Part shown: piece after piece, positions 1 through 5,911 of the stretch
Position numbering within the stretch: the first letter of the stretch is position 1
Layout of the letters: each line of letters opens with the position of its first letter
Assembly (NCBI GenBank): GCA_039819115.1
Contig: JBCBST010000150.1
Location: 1-6,763, forward strand
Direction of reading: 5' to 3'
From: JBCBST01 sp039819115
GTDB lineage: Bacteria; Bacteroidota; Rhodothermia; Balneolales; Balneolaceae
Length of the DNA stretch: 6,763 nt
Position numbers and translations under genes: made by a program
The notes under the pieces: generated by a model
Databases searched by the model: none
The model's input: only the letters and a program-made list of their open reading frames with translations
What the model was told of the DNA's origin: nothing

Positions 1-957
1 AGGAACTTAAAGTCAGAAGTGGGGGGGGTATCCACCCAAATCCATTATGGTATCCAGGAAATTCCTCATCTGGTTGCCCTCCCCGAAGTAGACACGGTCG
101 TAAACAGCCTGGTTGGGTTTTCCGGATTTCTACCAACGGTTGAAGCCATCCGGTCGGGTAAAAAAATCGCGCTTGCAAACAAAGAATCGCTGGTGGTTGG
201 AGGTGCGTTGATTACGGAATTGCTCAATCAGACTGATTCTGAGTTGGTACCTATTGATTCCGAGCATAGCGCGATGCTTCAAAGCCTGGTGGGTGAATCA
301 CCATCAGCTGTTGAAAAAATCATCATTACAGCAAGTGGCGGACCTTTTCGTGATTTTAGGCGCGAACAAATGGAGCATATAACCGTTGAGCAGGCCCTGA
401 AACATCCGAACTGGGATATGGGCGCTAAAATCACCATCGATTCGGCCACAATGATGAATAAAGGGCTTGAGATTATTGAAGCCCGTTGGTTATTTGATCT
501 TCCACTGGAAAACATAGAGCCCGTTATCCATCCCCAGAGCATCATACATTCGATGGTAACGTTTGTTGATGGCTCAACCAAAGCACAGCTTGGGTATCCG
601 GATATGAAAGTGCCGATCATTTATGCATTAACCTACCCTGACCGTCTTCCTCTGGATACGCCCCGAATGGACTGGTCGGCTTCGCATAGTTTAACATTTA
701 GTCCGGTAGACTACGATCTGTTTCCATGCGTTAAACTAGCTATGGATGCTTCCAAGCAAGGGGGGACCGCTCCCTGCGTATTAAACGCAGCCAACGAAAT
801 TGCGGTACGCCGATTTTTGGATAAAGAAATTGGCTATATTCAAATCCCTAACGTTGTAGAACAAAGTTTAGAATACATTTCCTCAGCACAAGAACTTACT
901 ATAGATTCCCTCATCACGATAGATAAAGAGACGCGACAATACGCACAACATATATAG
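1..957 (+). CDS. dxr: 1-deoxy-D-xylulose 5-phosphate reductoisomerase, 3' part (N-terminus outside window)
   Basis: Dxr (IspC) rearranges and reduces 1-deoxyxylulose 5-phosphate to 2-C-methyl-D-erythritol 4-phosphate with NADPH, the committed step of the cytosolic MEP isoprenoid pathway. The frame is open at base 1, so the GTG at 19 is an internal codon and not the start. About 318 residues are visible against roughly 385-400 for the family, so about 70-80 N-terminal residues, including the NADPH-binding glycine motif, are missing. Visible family motifs are LANKESLV, then PIDSEHSA with the metal ligands Asp (256-258) and Glu (262-264), SGGPFR, the flexible loop HPNW, and DSATMMNKGLE with its Asn, Lys and metal-binding Glu, followed by HPQSIIHSMV. 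The C-terminal ALNAANEIAV stretch and helical domain are intact up to a TAG stop. It is probably the first visible gene of an operon with rseP, 13 bases downstream. Motif order and spacing leave little doubt about the identity. Confidence 0.97.
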   Translation, partial: RNLKSEVGGVSTQIHYGIQEIPHLVALPEVDTVVNSLVGFSGFLPTVEAIRSGKKIALANKESLVVGGALITELLNQTDSELVPIDSEHSAMLQSLVGESPSAVEKIIITASGGPFRDFRREQMEHITVEQALKHPNWDMGAKITIDSATMMNKGLEIIEARWLFDLPLENIEPVIHPQSIIHSMVTFVDGSTKAQLGYPDMKVPIIYALTYPDRLPLDTPRMDWSASHSLTFSPVDYDLFPCVKLAMDASKQGGTAPCVLNAANEIAVRRFLDKEIGYIQIPNVVEQSLEYISSAQELTIDSLITIDKETRQYAQHI

Positions 958-970
958 CATTATCCAAGAA

Positions 971-2308
971 ATGACAGGTTTTATCGATTTATTGATTACG
1001 ATTGGCACCTTTGCGGGCGCGTTAATGATTTTAGTATTCATCCACGAACTCGGCCACTTTTTAGCAGCCAAAGCGTTTGGGATGCGGGTTGATCGCTTTT
1101 CAATTGGATTTCCTCCCAGAATATGGGGTATAAAAGTAGGAGAAACCGATTACTGCATCGGAGCCACTCCACTTGGCGGGTTTGTGAAAATAGCAGGGAT
1201 GATCGACGAAAGTATGGACACTGAGCACCTGAACAATGAACCGGAGCCCTGGGAGTACAGAAGCAAGCCGGTATGGCAGCGAATCATTGTTATAACCGCG
1301 GGCGTTATTTTTAATATGATCCTGGCCTTTTTTATCTATTTCGGGCTTACATGGAGTAACGGAAAGACGGTACTTCCGGTTGAAAACTCAGAAGGAATTT
1401 ATGTTTCCGAAGGCTCGCTACTTGAGGAGATTGGTTTTGAGAATGGAGACAAAGTGGTTGGGGTAAACGGTGAACGTGTGGACTATTTCGAAGACCTCAT
1501 GAACCCTGAAGTCCTGACGGTAAGTGATTTATCCTATATCGTGGTCCGTGACGGACAAGAATTAACCATACCCGTAGCCACTTCTTACCTGGACAGTATT
1601 CAAACCCGCGGGTTTCTGGATCAGGGGTTAGCGCTCCCAAGTTCCATATCCTATGTCCAACCTGGTTCTCCGGCAGCGGAGGCGGGCGTAGAAGACGGTG
1701 ATCGGTTTATTTCTGCTGATGGAACGCCGTTGTTCTTCTGGAATGAATTAGTACAGACGATAAAAGCTTCGGAAGGAGCCATCGATTTTGAGGTATTGCG
1801 GAATGGGGAAGTGATTGCTCTTACGATCACACCCACCAAAGACAAAACCATCGGAATAGCTGCTCCCACTGTTGAAATATTGGGGGCAGAACGTATTCGG
1901 TATGGATTCCTGGAATCTGTTCAGGAAGGTTATGCTCAAACCATCGGTACAACCACCGGCATTCTTCAGGGGTTTGCCCGTTTGATTACCGGAGACATTT
2001 CATTCCGTCAGAATATTGGGGGGCCGATTGCCATTGCTGCGGCTTCCAGACAGGCGACCGAGGCCGGTGGATGGAATGGATTCTGGACGTTTACCGCGTT
2101 CCTAAGTATCACTTTGGCTATTATGAACATCCTGCCGATTCCGGTTCTGGATGGAGGGCATCTGGTTTTTCTTATCTACGAAGGAGTAGTTCGGAGAAAG
2201 CCGTCGGAAAAAGTGCTCATGATTGCACAAAACGTTGGTTTTGCACTTATGATTTGCTTGTTTGTATTCGTTATTTTTAACGATGCTATCAAGTACATCT
2301 CCTTCTAA
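971..2308 (+). CDS. rseP: RseP-type site-2 intramembrane zinc metalloprotease
   Basis: This is a membrane-embedded zinc protease of the S2P/RseP family (M50). Family members cut single-span substrates such as anti-sigma factors within the membrane during envelope stress, and also clear remnant signal peptides. The 445 residues match the usual length of about 450. The first membrane segment carries the HELGH zinc motif at 25-29. It is followed by the conserved TPLGGFVKIAGM region (67-78), a second hydrophobic segment at about 105-127, PDZ1 at about 130-205 and PDZ2 at about 226-289. The third zinc ligand lies in NILPIPVLDGGH (386-397, Asp394), and a last hydrophobic segment spans about 420-440. 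All catalytic residues are present. The ATG at 971 gives a family-like N-terminus beginning just before the first membrane helix, but no clear ribosome binding site precedes it. The stop TAA directly abuts the psd start. The partner anti-sigma factor is not in the window, so the substrate is unknown. Confidence 0.96.
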   Translation: MTGFIDLLITIGTFAGALMILVFIHELGHFLAAKAFGMRVDRFSIGFPPRIWGIKVGETDYCIGATPLGGFVKIAGMIDESMDTEHLNNEPEPWEYRSKPVWQRIIVITAGVIFNMILAFFIYFGLTWSNGKTVLPVENSEGIYVSEGSLLEEIGFENGDKVVGVNGERVDYFEDLMNPEVLTVSDLSYIVVRDGQELTIPVATSYLDSIQTRGFLDQGLALPSSISYVQPGSPAAEAGVEDGDRFISADGTPLFFWNELVQTIKASEGAIDFEVLRNGEVIALTITPTKDKTIGIAAPTVEILGAERIRYGFLESVQEGYAQTIGTTTGILQGFARLITGDISFRQNIGGPIAIAAASRQATEAGGWNGFWTFTAFLSITLAIMNILPIPVLDGGHLVFLIYEGVVRRKPSEKVLMIAQNVGFALMICLFVFVIFNDAIKYISF

Positions 2309-2968
2309 ATGATTGCTCGCGATGGGTATACGACCATAGCACTGGTCCTCTTTTTTTGTACCACTGCGTATACGCTTACCTATTTTTTTGTGGATCACTG
2401 GGTCGCGTATATACTCTATGCGGTGCTAGTGTTACTCATCTTGCAGGTTCTTTGGTTTTTCAGGGATCCGGATCGTACACCACCTGCAGGTCCTGATCTT
2501 ATTATTGCCCCTGCTGACGGAACCGTCGTGTTGGTAAAGGAGGTGGATGAACCGGTTTATATCAAAGGAAAGGCTAAGCAGGTCAGCATTTTTCTTTCCA
2601 CGCTGGATGTTCATGTAAACCGAAACCCGGTATCTGGTGTACTTGAGTATGTGAAATATCACCCGGGTAAGTTTCTGGCTGCCTGGGATGAACGTGCTTC
2701 CGATCTTAATGAACGTGCTGATTTTGGAGTACTGCACAATTCGGGTACAAAGGTGTTTTATCGACAGATTACGGGTTTATTGGCCCGGCGTATCGTATAT
2801 CGGATTCAGGAAGGAGACCAGCTTACTGCAGGTGAGCGGTTTGGTATGATGAAGTTTGGTTCCAGGATGGATGTATTGGTGCCCGCTCATGTACAGATTA
2901 CCGTAAAAAAGGGGGACCGGACCAAAGCCGGTGAATCCGTATTGGGGAGCATTGAGAGCGGATCATGA
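2309..2968 (+). CDS. psd: Phosphatidylserine decarboxylase, short (type II) proenzyme
   Basis: Psd converts phosphatidylserine to phosphatidylethanolamine at the membrane, using a pyruvoyl group made by self-cleavage. The 219 residues fit the short class (about 210-230), not the roughly 320-residue E. coli form. Two hydrophobic segments at about 8-28 and 31-51 anchor the N-terminus. Then come the FFRDPDRTPP motif (50-59), APADGTV with Asp70, and STLDVHVNRNPVSG with His102. The cleavage motif is KFGSRMDV, with the expected Gly184-Ser185 cut. Cleavage would leave a small alpha chain of about 35 residues carrying the pyruvoyl group. By analogy with the family, Asp70, His102 and Ser185 would be the self-cleavage triad; that assignment is inferred. 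The ATG immediately follows the rseP stop with no gap and no ribosome binding site, suggesting coupling. The stop overlaps the pssA start, and PssA makes the substrate of this enzyme. Confidence 0.96.
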   Translation: MIARDGYTTIALVLFFCTTAYTLTYFFVDHWVAYILYAVLVLLILQVLWFFRDPDRTPPAGPDLIIAPADGTVVLVKEVDEPVYIKGKAKQVSIFLSTLDVHVNRNPVSGVLEYVKYHPGKFLAAWDERASDLNERADFGVLHNSGTKVFYRQITGLLARRIVYRIQEGDQLTAGERFGMMKFGSRMDVLVPAHVQITVKKGDRTKAGESVLGSIESGS

Positions 2969-3795
2969 AATATCCCATTCAACGTAGAAACAAGCCTTCG
3001 TTTAAAGAACGTATTGAACGAAGAAGAATGACGAGGCCACCACGTAATCCGCGGGTGGCGGTGCCCAGCTTTTTTACATTAATGAATCTGTTCTGTGGAT
3101 TCTTATCCATCATCTCGGTAAGCAATGGCGACTTACTCTTTGGTGCCTGGCTGATTGCCATAGCCGGACTTTTTGACGTGTTTGACGGACTTATGGCACG
3201 TCTGGCTAATGCGACAAGCGATTTTGGAATAGAACTGGATTCCATAAGCGATATGGTTTCTTTTGGAGTGGCACCTGGTTTTCTGGTGTACAATTTTGCG
3301 CTCGAAGCATTGAACGTCCTGGGTATTGTAATCAGCGCATTGCCTCCGCTTTGCGGGGCTGTTCGGTTAGCCCGGTTTAATGTGAACGCGCGGCTTCATC
3401 CTGCCGACACCCATTTTATTGGGTTACCCATACCCGCACAGGCATTGATTCTGGGTGCATTTTACTTGTCGTTCCGAGACGATATAGCCTTGTTTGAAGG
3501 CTTTAAAAACGGCATCAATACCTTTTTAATCCCCCTTATTGTTACCGTTTCCTTCTTAATGGTGAGTGCTATTCCTTTTGATAAAGTGCCCCGCTTTGAC
3601 CGGCAGAGTATGAAGAAAAACAAGGGCACATTGACCCTTTTTGTGGTCTATTTACTGCTCATTGTTTTTTTTCAGGAAACAGGCCTTGTAGCCGTATTTA
3701 CCATCTTTATTCTGAAGGGTATTATCCAGGGAGGCATCGCATTTTTCAATGACGATTTCGAGCATACACCAGAACGGTTCGAAAACTATAGCTGA
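2965..3795 (+). CDS. pssA: CDP-diacylglycerol-serine O-phosphatidyltransferase, Bacillus type
   Basis: PssA condenses CDP-diacylglycerol with L-serine to give phosphatidylserine, the substrate of the Psd encoded just upstream. The 276-residue protein has the full CDP-alcohol phosphatidyltransferase signature D-x2-DG-x2-AR-x8-G-x3-D-x3-D at residues 71-96 (Asp71, Asp74, Gly75, Ala78, Arg79, Gly88, Asp92, Asp96). Several hydrophobic membrane segments occur, at about 37-53, 58-74, 112-130, 155-170, 186-203, 222-236 and 240-258. The PPLCGAVRLARFN stretch (127-139) is typical of the phosphatidylserine synthase branch. It is not the phospholipase-D-like enzyme of E. coli. The ATG at 2965 overlaps the psd stop as ATGA, which supports this start and gives a strongly basic N-terminal tail of about 30 residues. 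An ATG at 3028 (residue 22) is a possible alternative. The 3' end overlaps the convergent wecB by 10 bases. Confidence 0.95.
   Translation: MKYPIQRRNKPSFKERIERRRMTRPPRNPRVAVPSFFTLMNLFCGFLSIISVSNGDLLFGAWLIAIAGLFDVFDGLMARLANATSDFGIELDSISDMVSFGVAPGFLVYNFALEALNVLGIVISALPPLCGAVRLARFNVNARLHPADTHFIGLPIPAQALILGAFYLSFRDDIALFEGFKNGINTFLIPLIVTVSFLMVSAIPFDKVPRFDRQSMKKNKGTLTLFVVYLLLIVFFQETGLVAVFTIFILKGIIQGGIAFFNDDFEHTPERFENYS
3786..3795. other. Tail-to-tail overlap of pssA and wecB
   Basis: The last codons of pssA (stop TGA at 3793-3795, plus strand) and wecB (stop TAG read from 3788-3786, minus strand) share 10 bases. No intergenic terminator can fit between the two convergent operons. I saw no convincing GC-rich stem followed by a T-run in the adjacent coding ends on either strand, so any termination signal lies inside the opposing gene or is not of the hairpin type. 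Confidence 0.9.
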
Positions 3796-4883
3796 GTCTC
3801 GAGGTAGGCACGGATGTTCTTAGCTGCGTTTCCATCCCCATAAAAAGAAAAGGGTTTCTCTTCCCATCGCGTGTTCAGGTAATGCCCGGCACGTTCTTTA
3901 ATCCGGTCTTTATCACTGCCAACGAGTTCACCTAAACCAGCTTCGATAACCTCCGGACGTTCGGTCGTTTCTCTAAGCACTAACAGCGGTTTACCCAAGG
4001 CAGATGCCTCTTCCTGAATTCCTCCTGAATCGGTGAGGATTAAGTCGGCCCGTTTCATGAGATGAAGAAAGGAAAGGTAATCCTGAGGGCTGAGGCGCTT
4101 AAACCGGGAACTTCTTACTTTGGCTTTTTCCCAGCTGGCTTTAACCGCAGGGTTCTGATGGGAGGGATAAACAACCAGCGTATTCCAGTGTTCAGCCAAA
4201 AACTCATCAACAGCTTCAAAAATACGCTGCATAGGTTCCCCATGATTTTCCCTTCGATGGGTGGTAAGAACAATCAGTCGCTGATCGGGATCGATTTCCT
4301 GGAGCATGGTTGGTCGACGTTCGCTAAACGCTTCCAGGTTCTGTATATACTGAAGGGCATCAATAACGGTATTACCTGTTACTACTACTTCCTCATCTGT
4401 TCTGCCAGATTGAAGTAACTGCTGTTTGTGCACTTCATTTGGGGCATATAGCACACTGGAGAGTACATCAATTTGCACCCGGTTGATTTCTTCCGGAAAT
4501 GGATTGTATCGGTCAAAACTTCTGAGTCCGGCTTCTACATGGTGAACGGGTATGTTCAGGTAAAAGGCGGTTTGAGCGGTGAGAAGAGCCGTGGTAGTGT
4601 CTCCATGTACGAGCACCAGGTCTGGCTGCTGAGCAATGAATAACTCTTTAAGCTTAGGAATCAATGAAGTGGTCAGATCGAACAAATCCTGTCCGTGCCT
4701 CATGATATTAAGGTTAAAATCGACCTGTATATCGAACAGACGAATCATAGGATCAGCCATATCCGAATGCTGTCCTGAGTGAATAACGGATATCTCAAAT
4801 GCCGTCTTTTTTAACTCGTGAATGACCGGTGCCATTTTTATGATTTCCGGCCGGGTACCAAAAACGACGAATATTTTTTTCAC
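3786..4883 (-). CDS. wecB: UDP-N-acetylglucosamine 2-epimerase (non-hydrolysing)
   Basis: This cytosolic GT-B-fold enzyme interconverts UDP-GlcNAc and UDP-ManNAc, supplying ManNAc or its derivatives for surface polysaccharides. The 365 residues match the usual 360-380. Motifs in order are VFGTRPEIIKMAPV (7-20), HSGQH (35-39), HGDTTT with Asp95, HVEAGLRS with Glu117, PFPEEINR with Glu131, THRRENHG with His209, and LTDSGGIQEEASALGKP (283-299). The residues known to be catalytic in E. coli WecB (Asp95, Glu117, Glu131 and a THRREN His) are all there. The start is GTG (4883-4881), fixed by the family N-terminus and by a GTGA overlap with the stop of the upstream glycosyltransferase; no ribosome binding site is visible. 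It is the last gene of the minus-strand block. No UDP-ManNAc dehydrogenase (wecC) is next to it, so the fate of UDP-ManNAc is open. Confidence 0.95.
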   Translation of the reverse strand: MKKIFVVFGTRPEIIKMAPVIHELKKTAFEISVIHSGQHSDMADPMIRLFDIQVDFNLNIMRHGQDLFDLTTSLIPKLKELFIAQQPDLVLVHGDTTTALLTAQTAFYLNIPVHHVEAGLRSFDRYNPFPEEINRVQIDVLSSVLYAPNEVHKQQLLQSGRTDEEVVVTGNTVIDALQYIQNLEAFSERRPTMLQEIDPDQRLIVLTTHRRENHGEPMQRIFEAVDEFLAEHWNTLVVYPSHQNPAVKASWEKAKVRSSRFKRLSPQDYLSFLHLMKRADLILTDSGGIQEEASALGKPLLVLRETTERPEVIEAGLGELVGSDKDRIKERAGHYLNTRWEEKPFSFYGDGNAAKNIRAYLETQL

Positions 4884-5911
4884 GCAGTTAACTGTTTGTA
4901 GTGAGTTAAGGTTTGAGAAGCCACTGCTTGCCAGCTGAACAACGATAAAATATGAGTTTTCAGAGAATCACCCGTTTCCTTTTTGTGTGCCTTGTTCACC
5001 GCCTGAATCATTTCTTCTGCGGAATGAGGGTCAAAGTATTCTGCGAAAGACCCAAAGTAATCGTTCGTGCCCCCATGCCTGGTAATTGCTATTGAACAGT
5101 TAGCCAGAGCTGCTTCCAGAGCCGCAATTCCCGGGGTCTCATACCATGAAGGAAGTATAAATGTACGTGCAGCCGCGTAGGCTGAGGCAAGCATATCGCT
5201 ATTATGGGGCAGGCTCTCAATCAACGTTACATTACCGGCTTTTTCCGCCAGGTTACGACATTGTGTGGCGTGTGAACCCTCACCCAGACTTCCAATAACA
5301 ACAAGTTCAGCATCGAATTTGGGTGCGGCCTTGAGCAGGGTTATTGCGTTTTTTCGAGGGGAGGAAAACTGCCCCACACTTAGTACAAAGTCCTGTTTGT
5401 TGTACTGTTCTAAAAACAGGTCGGGTGTTGCCTCAGCAAATCTTGATTCCACTCCGTTTGGTACAACCTGAATCGTGCCAGAAGAGATGCCAAAACCTCG
5501 TTCGATGAGTTGAGCTTCGGCTTGTGTATTCGGTAAGACCAGGTCGGCGAGGTTACAGCATGTGGTTTTGATGGAGTATTCAGATTGGATGCCACTACCC
5601 AGTTTTCCGAGTATTCGATCGAGGGCACGGGCTTGTTTGATGGTAGAAACCGAACGTCGGGTAAAAAAGACCGGCGAGAGCACCATATGTTTTCCTAGCC
5701 GTTTTAAATTGGTCATAATCCCAATGGTTTCTAATCCGCTGCCAAATACATGGAAAAGATCAATAGGGATCGTGTCCAGATCATCCCAGGGGGAGATAAC
5801 ATGTACCGTTACTCCAAGCTCTTGCAACGCTTTCGCCGTTTCAAGTGCCTGTACTTTAAGTCCTCCCTGTATTATCGCCGAAGATTGAGGAATAATAAAG
5901 CCGACTGTCAT
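4880..5911 (-). CDS. GT4-type (GT-B fold) glycosyltransferase
   Basis: This is probably a retaining glycosyltransferase that moves a sugar from a nucleotide-sugar donor to a surface-glycan acceptor on the cytoplasmic face of the membrane. The 343 residues have the two-domain GT-B layout. The N-terminal acceptor domain starts with GFIIPQSSAIIQGGLKVQA, including the glycine pair at 16-17 usual near the start of GT4 proteins. A linker with VPNGV (150-154) leads to a C-terminal donor domain with LSVGQFSSPRKN (177-188), whose Arg/Lys would contact the donor phosphates, and the E-x7-E motif ETPGIAALE (Glu258, Glu266). There is no membrane helix. Donor and acceptor cannot be told from the sequence; linkage to a WecB-type epimerase makes a ManNAc-containing glycan possible but not shown. 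The ATG overlaps the upstream deacetylase stop (ATGA), and the TGA stop overlaps the wecB GTG. No Shine-Dalgarno sequence precedes it. Confidence 0.88.
   Translation of the reverse strand: MTVGFIIPQSSAIIQGGLKVQALETAKALQELGVTVHVISPWDDLDTIPIDLFHVFGSGLETIGIMTNLKRLGKHMVLSPVFFTRRSVSTIKQARALDRILGKLGSGIQSEYSIKTTCCNLADLVLPNTQAEAQLIERGFGISSGTIQVVPNGVESRFAEATPDLFLEQYNKQDFVLSVGQFSSPRKNAITLLKAAPKFDAELVVIGSLGEGSHATQCRNLAEKAGNVTLIESLPHNSDMLASAYAAARTFILPSWYETPGIAALEAALANCSIAITRHGGTNDYFGSFAEYFDPHSAEEMIQAVNKAHKKETGDSLKTHILSLFSWQAVASQTLTHYKQLTA

Noticed and set aside
279..620. Minus-strand open frame of 113 codons opposite dxr
   Set aside because: It is fully covered by conserved dxr motifs on the other strand and has no recognisable domain.
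2432..2737. Minus-strand open frames opposite psd and the end of rseP (also 2102-2398)
   Set aside because: Both are covered by conserved coding sequence on the plus strand, and their compositions look arbitrary.
3830..3870. A-rich and T-rich stretch near the wecB end as a possible terminator hairpin
   Set aside because: The pairing is short and interrupted, the stem is poor in GC and there is no following T-run, so it does not qualify.
4062..4418. Plus-strand open frame of 118 codons opposite wecB
   Set aside because: It lies wholly inside the well-supported wecB gene, its protein resembles no family I know, and it has no start signal. It is best explained as an antisense shadow.
4874..4880. 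A7 run just after the wecB GTG start as a programmed slippage site
   Set aside because: The downstream frame is the correct family frame from the start codon, and no stimulatory element is seen. AAA AAA after a start codon (Lys-Lys) is common.
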